DNA of 64,000 nt from Mycobacterium sp. (GTDB lineage Bacteria > Actinomycetota > Actinomycetes > Mycobacteriales > Mycobacteriaceae), in the NCBI RefSeq assembly GCF_029961025.1, contig NZ_JASBVP010000002.1, forward strand, positions 124,001-188,000, read 5' to 3'. Positions 10,693 to 19,655 of this stretch are shown one piece after another (position 1 is the first letter of the stretch; every line of letters begins with the position of its first letter). The translations under genes and the position numbers were made by a program. The notes under the pieces were generated by a model, which was not told where the DNA came from, made no database searches, and saw only the letters and a list, made by a program, of their open reading frames with translations.

Positions 10693-12513
10693 CTACGCGA
10701 GCCGTTGTTTAAGCGCTTCGAATTCGTCTCGCACACCGGTGGGCAGCCTTTCGCCAACGAACTCCAGCCACTCCTCGATCAGCGGCAATTCCCGGCGCCA
10801 CTCGTCGCGGTCGACCTCAAGCGCCTCCGCGACATCAGCGGGGTCGATATCCAGCCCGTCGAGATCTAAATCCCCCACGGCGGGAACGATGCCGATGGGC
10901 GTCGTGGTGCCACCGGCCCGGTGCTCAATCCGGTCGACGACCCATTTCAGCACGCGACTGTTCTCACCGAATCCGGGCCACAGGAAGCGCCCGTCGTCAC
11001 CGCGGCGGAACCAGTTGACAAAAAACACCTTCGGCAGCTTGGACTCGTCGGAGTTCTTCCCGATGTCGATCCAGTGCTGAAAGTAGTCACCGATGTTGTA
11101 GCCGCAGAACGGGCGCATGGCCATCGGGTCGCGCCGCACGGTGCCGACCTTGCCTTCGGCCGCAGCGGTCTGCTCGCTGCCCAGGGTGGCGCCGATGAAC
11201 ACCCCGTGATGCCAGTCACGGGCCTGAGTGACCAGCGGCACGGTGGTTTTGCGGCGACCCCCGAACAAGATCGCCGAAATCGGCACGCCCTGCGGATCAT
11301 CCCACTCGGGCGCCAAGATCGGGCATTGCGACATCGGCGTACAGTAGCGTGAGTTCGGGTGGGCGGCAGTGGTTTCCGTCTCCCGGAAATACCAGTCATT
11401 ACCCCGCCAGTCGATGAGGTGCTGCGGGTCGCCTTCCAGGCCTTCCCACCACACCTCGCCGTCGTCGGTGAGCGCGACGTTGGTGAACACCGTGTTTCCC
11501 GCGGTGATGGTGCGCATCGCGTTGGGATTGGACTTCCAGTTAGTACCCGGCGCCACCCCGAAAAACCCGGCCTCCGGATTGACCGCGTACAGTCGGCCGT
11601 CTTTGCCGAACCGCATCCAGGCGATGTCATCGCCCAGGGTTTCGGCGCGCCAGCCCGGGATCGTCGGCTGGATCATCGCCAGGTTGGTCTTGCCGCACGC
11701 CGACGGGAAGGCCGCCGCGATGTAATACACCTTGTTCTCGGGGGAGATCAGTTTGAGGATCAACATGTGCTCGGCCAGCCAGCCCTCGTCGCGGGCCATC
11801 ACCGACGCGATGCGCAGCGAGTAACACTTCTTGCCCAGCAGCGCGTTGCCGCCGTAGCCGGAGCCGTAGCTCCAGATCTCGCGGGTTTCGGGGAAATGGG
11901 TGATGTACTTGGTGTCGTTGCACGGCCACGGCACGTCTTTTTGGCCCGGCTGCAGCGGGGCGCCGACGGAATGCAGCGCCTTGACGAAAAACCCGTTATC
12001 GCCGATCTTCTCCAGGGCCGGTGTTCCCATCCTGGTCATAATCTTCATCGAGACGACAACGTATTCGGAGTCGGTGATTTCCACACCCAGTTTGGGATCC
12101 TCGGCACCGAGCGGGCCCATGCAAAACGGCACCACCCACATTGTGCGGCCACGCATGCATCCGCGGTACAACTCCGTCAAGATGGACCGCATTTCCTGAG
12201 GGTCCATCCAGTTATTAGTCGGTCCGGCGTCGATCTCCCGCTCAGAACAAATGAATGTGCGGGCTTCGACTCGCGCCACATCCGAGGGATCGGAAAGCGC
12301 GAGATAGGAGTTGGGGTATTCCTTGTCGTTAAGCCGTGTGAACGTGCCCACTTCGACCAGGTGCTCGCACAGCCGCTGCCACTCCTCGTCGGAACCGTCG
12401 GCGAAGGCCACTCGGTCGGGCTGGGTGAGTTCGGCCACCTCTTCCACCCAAGACAACAGCCCCTGGTGATTTGTCGGTGCGCTATCCAGCCCGGGAATGG
12501 TCGCTGACGTCAT
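10693..12513 (-). CDS. pckA: Phosphoenolpyruvate carboxykinase (GTP)
   Basis: GTP-dependent conversion of oxaloacetate to PEP, the first step of gluconeogenesis from fatty acids or cholesterol. 606 residues, the same as Mtb Rv0211 and almost collinear with it: start [18 protein letters not shown], the kinase P-loop region [15 protein letters not shown], the metal-binding [13 protein letters not shown], and [28 protein letters not shown] near the C-terminus. The second of two adjacent ATGs (12513) matches the Mtb start. It is monocistronic, transcribed away from the Rv0210-like gene's 3' end with 145 nt upstream for its promoter. Confidence 0.97.
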   Translation of the reverse strand: MTSATIPGLDSAPTNHQGLLSWVEEVAELTQPDRVAFADGSDEEWQRLCEHLVEVGTFTRLNDKEYPNSYLALSDPSDVARVEARTFICSEREIDAGPTNNWMDPQEMRSILTELYRGCMRGRTMWVVPFCMGPLGAEDPKLGVEITDSEYVVVSMKIMTRMGTPALEKIGDNGFFVKALHSVGAPLQPGQKDVPWPCNDTKYITHFPETREIWSYGSGYGGNALLGKKCYSLRIASVMARDEGWLAEHMLILKLISPENKVYYIAAAFPSACGKTNLAMIQPTIPGWRAETLGDDIAWMRFGKDGRLYAVNPEAGFFGVAPGTNWKSNPNAMRTITAGNTVFTNVALTDDGEVWWEGLEGDPQHLIDWRGNDWYFRETETTAAHPNSRYCTPMSQCPILAPEWDDPQGVPISAILFGGRRKTTVPLVTQARDWHHGVFIGATLGSEQTAAAEGKVGTVRRDPMAMRPFCGYNIGDYFQHWIDIGKNSDESKLPKVFFVNWFRRGDDGRFLWPGFGENSRVLKWVVDRIEHRAGGTTTPIGIVPAVGDLDLDGLDIDPADVAEALEVDRDEWRRELPLIEEWLEFVGERLPTGVRDEFEALKQRLA

Positions 12514-12658
12514 CAATCTCTCCTACTCGGTTTCATCGCGGCGTCGGCATCGTTGTGCACGCTTTTTGCCCACACGGCTTTTACGATGGCCTTGTTACAG
12601 GCTATCGCGGGTCGGTAATCGGGAATGCTCGGGTCTGGTATCGCTGGTATCGGCCGGC

Positions 12659-14233
12659 TCACGGGAACGATTTTGAGCCGTTATCGCTGTTATCGTTCGC
12701 GCTCGTCGCGGCCAACCGACCGTCCTCGCCGCCGGTGTTGCCCCGCGATTTTGCCGGCACCGCGGTGTCGGCTTGGTCGGTGTCGGGTTGGTTCGATCCG
12801 GCCAACTCCGCCCGCACCGCATCCAGCGCGGCCTGCAATGTCGGCATCTCCCGGTCGCGTAAAGTCGCAGCCCGCGCCGCCGCGATAGCCAGTTTGCGCA
12901 ACTCGCTGTCGATCGCCCTGATCTGCCCGGCAACCCGGGTGTTCTCGGCCTCCTCCTGTGCGCCCAGGGCCGCGCTCAGCGCCGTCTCGGCGGCCAGCAC
13001 CCGGGTCGCGACGAGCTGTTCGGCCGCCGAGCGCAGCGACCCGACGGCTTCGCCCACCCACCGGTCCAGCACCGCTCGGTCCTGCAGCAGCCCCCGAATA
13101 CCCACCACCCAGACCGTGACCGCCAGCCCGATCGCCATACACCCGACGATCCCCGCGGCCGCCAGCCCGGGGGCCAGGTTGGCTACCAGCCGAGTCAGGG
13201 TCAGCGCGACCCCGAGCCCGAAACCGGCACCCAGCACCATGGTCAGCCGGGCCTCCAGCCGCCGCGATTTCAACGGCGGGTCCGCGATGTCGAGCTGCGG
13301 TGGCTCCCCGCCGGAAGGCACGTCCACCGGCAGGTTCAGCGCCCGCACCACATCGGTCAGGTGAGCGCTGACTCCGTCGTCGACCTCGGTGACCACGGTC
13401 TGCATCCGGCCGCGCGCGTAGCCGGCGAACTCCGGCAGTGTCCTTCGGGTGAGACCGGACGCGTCCTCTTGCAGCTCAGAGCGCACCGACGCGCACCGGT
13501 TGCGCGCGAAATACGACAGCTGGACCCGCGCTTGCTGAATCTGACCGCGCAGCGCGGCGGTGCGTTCGGATTTGGAGAGCCGCCGTTGCCGCAGGATGGC
13601 GTTGCGTTGTTCGCGCAGTGCGTCGACCCGCGCCCGCCGCTCGGCGCCCTCGGCGTCGCGGTGATAGCGAAGGGCGATTGCCTGCAGTCGGGATTCCCAC
13701 GCTCGCAGCCTGTTTCGCCGCTCACAACCCGGATCGGCGAGCTGCTCTTCGAGCACGGCGACCAGATCATCGACTTGGGGTTCGCCGACAGCGGGTGCGG
13801 CCGCCACCCCGACCCAGGGCACCGTGGCGTAACGCGGTGCGTGCGCCGCCAGGAGTTCGCGGTCAACGGCGAGGGTGTCGCGCCACTTACGGTGCACGTC
13901 GATCTTGGACACCGCCCCGATCACCACATCGGTGTTGGCGGCGGCGGCGTCGAGCACCACACAGTCCGACCCGGTCAGGACGGCGGCCGCCGAGACGACG
14001 AAGACCACCGCCCGTGGCGCGTCACCGGGTGCCAGGGCATTCGACTCGACGAAGACACACCGGGGCAGCCGCTCACGGAGCGCCGCGACCACGCTGCTGA
14101 CCCCGGCCAGCCACGGGCCCGTCACCAGCACGAGGTCACGATGGCGGATGGTCGGTGCCGCCAGCCGGGGCCTGATCGCGGACACCAGCGCGTCGACCTC
14201 GGCGACCGGGTCATCGGGGGCCGCATCGCTCAT
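12659..14233 (-). CDS. Membrane-anchored dynamin-like/GTPase-derived protein (Rv0210-like)
   Basis: 524-residue protein, second of a coupled pair. An N-terminal NTPase-like domain starts with VLVTGPWLAGVSSVVAALRER, where the P-loop lacks the usual Lys-Ser (GPWLAGVSS). There follow helical charged segments rich in Arg (about 200-330), two transmembrane helices around 350-410 (GAGFGLGVALTL; GIVGCMAIGLAVTVWVV), and a C-terminal coiled coil with many Ala/Glu/Arg. This arrangement recalls bacterial dynamin-like proteins. ATG 14233 overlaps the upstream stop by 4 nt. It matches Mtb Rv0210 by synteny with pckA. Loss of P-loop residues suggests altered or absent nucleotide hydrolysis. Confidence 0.8.
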   Translation of the reverse strand: MSDAAPDDPVAEVDALVSAIRPRLAAPTIRHRDLVLVTGPWLAGVSSVVAALRERLPRCVFVESNALAPGDAPRAVVFVVSAAAVLTGSDCVVLDAAAANTDVVIGAVSKIDVHRKWRDTLAVDRELLAAHAPRYATVPWVGVAAAPAVGEPQVDDLVAVLEEQLADPGCERRNRLRAWESRLQAIALRYHRDAEGAERRARVDALREQRNAILRQRRLSKSERTAALRGQIQQARVQLSYFARNRCASVRSELQEDASGLTRRTLPEFAGYARGRMQTVVTEVDDGVSAHLTDVVRALNLPVDVPSGGEPPQLDIADPPLKSRRLEARLTMVLGAGFGLGVALTLTRLVANLAPGLAAAGIVGCMAIGLAVTVWVVGIRGLLQDRAVLDRWVGEAVGSLRSAAEQLVATRVLAAETALSAALGAQEEAENTRVAGQIRAIDSELRKLAIAAARAATLRDREMPTLQAALDAVRAELAGSNQPDTDQADTAVPAKSRGNTGGEDGRLAATSANDNSDNGSKSFP

Positions 14234-15312
14234 GGCGAGTCCTCGGATCCGCCGACGGTGAAACCAGCGGAGGGCCGAAGCGACCCGCCGGAACGCGACC
14301 ACAGCCGCAGCGATCCCCGCACGATATCCCGACCGCAAGACCGCTGCACGGCGCTCACCGCCGCCCGGCTGTAGCGCTCCCAGCGCACCGCGCGCAGCAG
14401 GTTCCCGGCCGGCTCGCCGGACTGGCCCGCCTGCGGGCCGGTCCCGGCCACGACCCGCTGCGCGGCGGCCATCCGGGCGATCACCAGAGCGTCGCCGGAC
14501 AGCAACTCCCGGAGCCGGCCGTCGGCGACGGCCAGCGCCTCCAGTTCGGCGACTGCATCGACAATCCTCAGGTAGCGCGCTTCTGCGCCGAGGTCGGTGA
14601 CCCGCTCGGCGACGGCGTCAACACGGCTGACGCGGCGCAAGAGGGCGCACACCTCGTGATCCGCCCGGCCCTGTTGCACCGCGGCGACCGCCAGCGTGAT
14701 GCCGAACACGTCGAGGGTGCCCACCAGCCGCCGCCACACCTCGGCGGGCACGGGATGCCGGCCCGCCACCCCGGCATCCGGTGAATCCGAGTCGAGGCTC
14801 CGGGCGAGGGTTCGCAGCGCTTCCCACGCCGCGTCATCGAGCAGGTCGTCGAGCACGGCGACGGCGAGTAACCCGGCCATCGGCTCCGTCGGCGCTCCGG
14901 TGAGCACCGAAAAACGGCCGCAGGCGTTGCCGGCCGCCGCGATCGGGTCCGGCGCCCGGCCGGACGGCGGAGCGGTCAAATCCGCCTTGTTCAGCACCAC
15001 CAGCACCGGCTGACACGCCGCGGCGATCGCGTCGCGGTCCTCGGGTTTGACCACCTCCGCGATGACGTACACCTCCACGTCCACCTCCACGTCCGCGGCG
15101 CAGGACGCTGAGGTCACGGTGATCCCGCGAGGGGACCCCGCGCGGTCGAGGGCGTGAGCCACGGTGCCACGGCCAACTCCGCGACGCCCCGACACCCTGA
15201 CCCGCAGCGGCGCGGCGACCCGACGGGCGATCGCGGCCACCCGCGGATCGGCGGCGTCGGCAGCGAACCGGTTCAGTTCGTTGACGAAAATCTGGTGTCC
15301 CTGTTCACGCAT
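14230..15312 (-). CDS. GTPase-like partner protein (Rv0209-like)
   Basis: 360-residue protein, length and position as Mtb Rv0209. A GTPase-type domain is visible: a P-loop-like GRRGVGRGTVAHAL (Arg in place of Lys), an acidic strand DVEVDVEVYVIAEV, and the G4 motif VVLNKADL. The remaining 200 residues are helical and Ala/Arg/Leu-rich, without membrane segments. ATG 15312 (MREQGHQIF) is preferred over upstream codons in the 15402 frame, which are Arg/Pro-rich and non-family-like. Stop and next start overlap (ATGA), so it probably works with the Rv0210-like membrane protein as a paired dynamin-like system. This is inferred. Confidence 0.8.
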   Translation of the reverse strand: MREQGHQIFVNELNRFAADAADPRVAAIARRVAAPLRVRVSGRRGVGRGTVAHALDRAGSPRGITVTSASCAADVEVDVEVYVIAEVVKPEDRDAIAAACQPVLVVLNKADLTAPPSGRAPDPIAAAGNACGRFSVLTGAPTEPMAGLLAVAVLDDLLDDAAWEALRTLARSLDSDSPDAGVAGRHPVPAEVWRRLVGTLDVFGITLAVAAVQQGRADHEVCALLRRVSRVDAVAERVTDLGAEARYLRIVDAVAELEALAVADGRLRELLSGDALVIARMAAAQRVVAGTGPQAGQSGEPAGNLLRAVRWERYSRAAVSAVQRSCGRDIVRGSLRLWSRSGGSLRPSAGFTVGGSEDSP

Positions 15313-15521
15313 GTCGCATCCCGCCACCCCGCTTCGTCGGCCCGGCTTCCCCGGCTGCCGCGGGGACCGCCCCCGGCCCGCCCGGGTAAGCCGTACCCGC
15401 ATGGTGTCACCGATGCCCGCGAGACGCGAGCCACCGTAGCCGTTATCGCTCGTTATCTGGAGGAGGGGGAGGGGAAAGGGGGCTTGACCTGCAGGGACGC
15501 TGTCACGGTCATGCCCGCGAC

Positions 15522-15595
15522 GGGGTCATAGTTCAACGGTAGAACGGGGCCTTTGCAAGGCTCAAATCGGGGTTCGATTCCCCGTGGCTCCACCA
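15522..15595 (+). tRNA. tRNA-Ala (anticodon UGC)
   Basis: All arms pair: the acceptor GGGGTCA with TGGCTCC contains a G3-U70 wobble, the alanine identity element; D stem GTTC/GAAC; anticodon stem GGGCC/GGCTC enclosing loop TTTGCAA (anticodon TGC); T arm CGGGG/CCCCG around TTCGATT. The CCA end is encoded. The D arm and variable region are unlike the common GCGCAG-type bacterial tRNA-Ala, so this may be a divergent or horizontally acquired copy. It lies at the edge of an accessory segment containing a transposase relic and the hydrolase/lipoprotein cassette, a typical integration position. Confidence 0.92.
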
Positions 15596-15749
15596 AAAGC
15601 TTCGGCCAATATCGCCGGGCCAGCTGTGCTTGACGGACCCGTGCGACAGCACGATTCAGACGGTTACCCGGGCCATGTGGTTTGGCCGCGGAACTCGGTT
15701 GCTGAGGATATTCCCGCCGGCACCGCCCAAGGCACCGATCGCAACCTGT

Positions 15750-16033
15750 GACGCGAACGATCCGAGCCGCGAATCGCGTGACGGCTATCGGCACCGCGAT
15801 TTCGACACCCGCGCCGGCACGATCGAGCTGGCGATCCCCACGCTGCGGCAAGGCAGCTATTTCCCGGAGTGGCCGTTGGCGCGCCGCGCACGCGCCGAGC
15901 GGGCGCTGACCAGCGTGGTGGCCACCTGCTACCTGCTGGGGTCCGCGAGAACGGGTGCGTGATCGGGGTGCACACCCTGATCGCCACCGGCGTCCACGCC
16001 GAGGGCTCCCGCGAGGTCCTCGGGGTGGCCGTC
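15750..16033 (+). pseudogene. Relic of an IS256-family (mutator) transposase
   Basis: Two blocks resemble IS256-family transposases: DGYRHRDFDTRAGTIELAIP, then LRQGSYFPEW and ERALTSVVATCYLLG (15780-15941), and after a change of frame VHTLIATGVHAEGSREVLGVAV (about 15968-16033), a segment that normally lies well downstream around the DDE core. The intervening part and both ends of the element are gone, so this is a deletion remnant with no activity. It sits between the tRNA-Ala and the EspC-like gene and marks a mobile history for this region. Confidence 0.78.
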
Positions 16034-16095
16034 CTCATACACCACGTCCGTGGGCTTGGCCCTCGCATCGTATCCAGGCTGGCTACCATCGATGC

Positions 16096-16398
16096 ATGGC
16101 GGCCGACACCCCTGGCCGGCAACTGAGGGTGCTAGCAGCCGGTCTGCACCAGCTGGGCGACGAATGCGAGAAGATCGGCGGCGAGCTGGCCGCGGCTGGC
16201 GCGCCCATGGCGGTCGCCGCTTGGCCGTGGCAATCCAACACCGGCACCATAAATATCGCCGCGGCGGCGGCGGGCAAAGACGTGGTGGCCATAAGGCAGC
16301 GCATCGCCACGCGCGGGGCTGACTATCACGCGGCGGGCACCGCCTACACCGCCACCGATGACGACGGCGCGGCCCGGTTTCGCGGGCTGGTGAGCTGA
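16096..16398 (+). CDS. EspC-like/WXG100-type small protein with type VII export signal
   Basis: 100 residues, predicted as a helical hairpin: an N-terminal helix (QLRVLAAGLHQLGDECEKIGGELAAA), a turn with W43 and W45, and a second helix (DVVAIRQRIATRGADYHAAGTAY). The C-terminus has Y84-TAT-D88, matching the YxxxD/E ESX export motif. No classical signal peptide. The stop overlaps the start of the next gene (TGATG), so it is coupled to the WXG-hydrolase. By analogy with EspC/EsxB-type partners it would pair with the N-terminal WXG domain of that protein for ESX secretion. Which ESX system would serve it cannot be told; none is encoded in the window. Confidence 0.75.
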   Translation: MAADTPGRQLRVLAAGLHQLGDECEKIGGELAAAGAPMAVAAWPWQSNTGTINIAAAAAGKDVVAIRQRIATRGADYHAAGTAYTATDDDGAARFRGLVS

Positions 16399-18106
16399 TG
16401 GCCGGTGTGCCGGGGGGCTGGCCCACGCTCTCGGAGCTGAAGGCCTCGACATTCGATCACCTGGGGCGCTTCGCCGACTGGTGTGAGCGCATCGCCGGGG
16501 TGGAGGCAGCGCTGCAGCGGCTAGCCCGCGAGGTGCGCGCCCCCGGGGGTGTGGAGTGGGAGGGTGAGGCCGCCGACGCCGCGATCACCCAGGCCGAGAC
16601 GGATGTGTTTCGGGCGCGCCCGTTTTTGTGGAGCGTCGCCGATGCCGCGGTCATCGCCCGCAACGGCCAAGACATGCTCGAGGCCGGCCGGCGGGCGGTC
16701 TTGGACGCGGTTGATGACGCCGAGCGCGACGGTTTTGTGGTCCAGGAGGACTACAGCGTCACCGACACCCGCCGGTGCGCCACCCGCGCCGACTACCAGC
16801 AGCGTCTGGGGATCGGCGCCGCGCACTCGGATTACATCCGCCACCGCGTCGCTCAGCTGGTCGGCAACGAGCGGTGGCTTAACAGCCAGCTCAAGCAGGC
16901 CACCAGCGGCTGGGGCACCCTCACCTTCGAGGAATCGGGCCCCGGGAAGGCTCAGCCAGTTGACCGTCATTGGAAAAAAGACGGCGGGCCAAGCGATCTG
17001 CCGCCTGAGGATCCCAAAAAATTCCACGACTGGTGGCAAAGCCTGACGCCGGAACAAAAAGACCAGGTCTACAGCCACGCCCACGACATCGGCAACCATC
17101 CCGGGATGCCGTGGGACCCGCCGGATCATTTGGGCAAGGACCACTAAACCGGCTGCACCTGCAGGAGCTGCAACAGCATGCCCAAAGCGAGGTTGACCGG
17201 CTCCAACACCAAGCCGATGAGCTGGCGAGTAAGGCCTACATGGGTGATCACGACAGCGCCGCCCAACTCAGCGCCCTAATCCCTCAGCTGGCAGCGGCGA
17301 AACACACCCTCGAGAGCTACAAAGCCGTGCAAGCCGATTTGAATCGCAACGACGGGATGAAGCGCTACCTGGGACTGATCGACGACCAGGGTCACGCCGC
17401 GATCTCCATCGGAAACCCCGATACCGCCACCCGTAACGCCATCTTGGTGCCCGGCACCGGCCAAGACACACTGGCGATCAACGGAAGCGACTCCAAAGCA
17501 GCAGCCATGTACAACGCCGCGCGGGACGCCAACCACAGCCTAAAGCCGGGCGATGTGGCGGTGACGACGTGGATGGGCTATGACCGCCCGATGAGCCTCG
17601 ATCACGCCGAGTTCCCCGATCTGGCGCGCGGAGGCGCCGCCAACCTGGATGCGTTTGAAGCCGGCCAGCGCGCCTCCCATGTGGGGGCACCCTCGATCGA
17701 CACCGTGATCGGGCACAGCTACGGATCCACGGTGGTGGGCGCGGCCGCCTCGGGCGGGCATCACCTGGACGCCGATAACGTGATCGCTGTGGGCAGCCCG
17801 GGTATGCTGGCCGGCCACGCCGGGGAGCTGAGCCTGGATCCCGGCGCCCAGGTGTATGCGATGCGCGCGCAGAACGACATCATCGGCGTGGCCGGCATCG
17901 CCACCGAGTGGACGCTGGGGCCAGAACCCGACGACCCCGGGTTCGGCGCGATCCGGCTGCAGGCCGACCCCGGCCCCGCCGGCCCACTGGGGCTGCCGTC
18001 GGTGGCGGCCCATAGCAGCTACTGGAACCAAGGAAACAAGGCGCTGGACAACATGGGGGCCATCGTCGCGGGCAAGCCGCCGCCCTACGTTACTGGAGAC
18101 CGATGA
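16398..18106 (+). pseudogene. WXG-domain alpha/beta hydrolase (DUF1023-like), split by a 1-nt frameshift
   Basis: Frame 1 (16398-17147) encodes a WXG-like N-terminal domain (W54-E-G56 in GGVEWEGEAADAA, long flanking helices) and a linker with SLTPEQKDQVYSHAHDIGNHPG. It stops at TAA 17145. The following frame continues at once with NRLHLQELQQHAQSEVDRLQHQ, a coiled stretch, then a hydrolase domain: VPGTGQ, nucleophile GHSYGSTVVG, VGSPG, an Asp in RAQNDIIG and a His in VAAHSSYW. Adding one base at about 17145-17147 joins the halves as HYNRLHL, giving about 569 residues. The shift may be a real inactivation or a sequencing error. It is cotranscribed with the EspC-like gene and the lipoprotein (ATGA overlap at 18103). 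Confidence 0.8.
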
Positions 18107-18720
18107 GCCATCTCATCACGGCACGCACTGCCGTGATCCTGCTGGCGGCGGTGCTGGCCGGCGGGTGCGCCCATTCAAGCCCGCTGGGCCCGCCCATCCC
18201 CACCGGGGCAACCATCATTGGAGGACCAGACATGGCATCGTATCCACCACCGCCGCCGGGCTGGAAACAGCGCCCCGTGATCCCGAAAAGCCAGCAGCAA
18301 GCCCAAGACACCATCCTGGGCTATCTGAAGAAAACGCTGCGGGCCCTGCCGGCGGGCACCACGCTCGACGCCACCGGCTATGCCGTTCCCAACACACCGC
18401 CGTGCGAGGACGTCATCACCGGCACCCCGCCGAAGGACCTCGAGACGATCGGTGACCTCAAGCTTCCTCCCGGCACCGATCCCGTCGCCATTGTCGGCAA
18501 GGTCGGCGATGTCTGGAAAGGCTGGGGCTGGTACGTCATCGAGCGCGAGGGTTTCCGCAAACCCAACCGCTTCGGGTATGCCCCGGACGGCTATAGCTTG
18601 CAGATCAAGGCAAAAGATCCCGTCACCGACCCGCCGACGCTCATTGGCGTCTCCCCGTGCTTCCCCGCTGATCTGCCCGATGACCGCAGCCCCTTCCCGA
18701 TGGTGCTCAAAGCCGATTGA
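18103..18720 (+). CDS. LppA-like lipoprotein, copy 1 (candidate immunity protein)
   Basis: 205 residues. The signal peptide ends in a lipobox LAGGC with C22 as the lipidated residue. A PPPPPGW proline run is followed by a globular domain containing paired cysteines (PPCEDVITG; VSPCFPADL), WYVIEREGFRKPNRFGYAPD and YSLQIKAKD. The pattern recalls the LppA/LppB family, which in Mtb are also adjacent paralogues. ATG 18103 overlaps the hydrolase stop (ATGA), so it is translated with the toxin-like protein. An immunity role at the cell surface is inferred from this context. Confidence 0.85.
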   Translation: MSHLITARTAVILLAAVLAGGCAHSSPLGPPIPTGATIIGGPDMASYPPPPPGWKQRPVIPKSQQQAQDTILGYLKKTLRALPAGTTLDATGYAVPNTPPCEDVITGTPPKDLETIGDLKLPPGTDPVAIVGKVGDVWKGWGWYVIEREGFRKPNRFGYAPDGYSLQIKAKDPVTDPPTLIGVSPCFPADLPDDRSPFPMVLKAD

Positions 18721-18734
18721 GGCTGTAATGCCGC

Positions 18735-18931
18735 CGCCCTCGGCCCAGAGCCCGACACACCCGGGTTCGGCGCGATCCCCCTGCAGGCCGACTCCGGCCC
18801 CGCCGGGCCGCTGGGGCTGCCCAGCGTCGACGCCCCACAGCAGCTACTGGAACCCGGGAAACAAGGCGCTGGACAACATGGGGGGCATCGTCGCGGGCAA
18901 GCCGCCGCCCTACGTTATCGGAGGCCGATGA
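18735..18931 (+). pseudogene. Relic of the hydrolase C-terminus between the two lipoprotein genes
   Basis: The bases translate as AAALGPEPDTPGFGAIPLQAD, GPAGPLGLPSV and, after a one-base shift, PHSSYWNPGNKALDNMGG then IVAGKPPPYVIGGR and a TGA, collinear with the last 60 or so residues of the upstream hydrolase including its putative catalytic His segment. There is no start codon or N-terminal part. The final TGA overlaps the ATG of lipoprotein copy 2. Confidence 0.85.
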
Positions 18932-19548
18932 GCCATCCCATCACGGCGCGCGCCGCTGCCGTCGTGCTGGTGGCGGTGGTGCTGGCCGGCGGGTGTGCTC
19001 ATCCCAGCAGGCTCGGCCCGCCGATTCCTTCTGGGGCAACCATCATTGGAGGACCAGACATGGAATCGTATCCACCACCGCCGCCGGGCTGGAAACAGCG
19101 CCCCGTGATCCCGAAAAGCCAGCAGCAAGCCCAAGACACCATCCTGGGCTATCTGAAGAAAACGCTGCGGGCCCTGCCGGCGGGCACCACGCTCGACGCC
19201 ACCGGCTATGCCGTTCCCAACACACCGCCGTGCGAGGACGTCATCACCGGCACCCCGCCGAAGGACCTCGAGACGATCGGTGAGCTCAAGCTTCCTCCCG
19301 GCACCGATCCCGTCGCCATTGTCGGCAAGGCCGGCGATGTCTGGAAAAGCTGGGACTGGTACGTCATCGAGCGTGATGGTTTCCGCAAACCCAACCGCTT
19401 CGGGTATGCACCGGACAGCTACAGCTTGCAGATCAAGGCAAAAGATCCCGTCACCGACCCGCCAACCCTTGAGGGTATCTCCCCGTGTTTCCCCGATGAT
19501 CTGCCCGATGACCGGAGCCCCTTCCCGATGGTGCTCAAAGCCGACTGA
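18928..19548 (+). CDS. LppA-like lipoprotein, copy 2 (candidate immunity protein)
   Basis: 206 residues, lipobox LAGGC with C23. From the GATIIGGPDM segment onward it differs from copy 1 at only about ten positions (for example GDLK/GELK, WKGWGW/WKSWDW, DGYS/DSYS, LIGVSPCF/LEGISPCF), whereas the signal peptides are much more different. Divergent signal peptides with near-identical mature domains suggest gene conversion or a recent duplication with relaxed selection on the leader. Expression may depend on read-through from the toxin operon. Confidence 0.85.
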   Translation: MSHPITARAAAVVLVAVVLAGGCAHPSRLGPPIPSGATIIGGPDMESYPPPPPGWKQRPVIPKSQQQAQDTILGYLKKTLRALPAGTTLDATGYAVPNTPPCEDVITGTPPKDLETIGELKLPPGTDPVAIVGKAGDVWKSWDWYVIERDGFRKPNRFGYAPDSYSLQIKAKDPVTDPPTLEGISPCFPDDLPDDRSPFPMVLKAD

Positions 19549-19655
19549 GGCGTGCAATGCCGCCGTCCTCGGCCCAGAACCCACCGAACCCGTTATCGGT
19601 TGAAAACAACTGTTGGATATCAATCCGCGCCACCGAGCACCTACATCATGGGTGC

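Larger units (their letters stand above)
17922..19607 (+). repeat. Tandem duplication: hydrolase 3' end plus lipoprotein gene
   Basis: The segment GPEPDDPGFGAI to the hydrolase stop plus the whole lipoprotein gene is repeated about 825-828 nt downstream. Bases 18237-18455 and 19065-19283 are identical (219 nt). A third, short start of the hydrolase-tail segment follows the second lipoprotein (LGPEPTEPVIG, to about 19607). Both lipoprotein ATGs keep the overlap with a TGA from the hydrolase tail, so the duplication unit carried its translation-coupling site. Confidence 0.88.

Noticed and set aside
17140..17150. Programmed -1/+1 frameshifting in the hydrolase gene
   Set aside because: There is no slippery heptamer or downstream pseudoknot evident at CACTAAACC; a simple indel or sequencing error is more likely.
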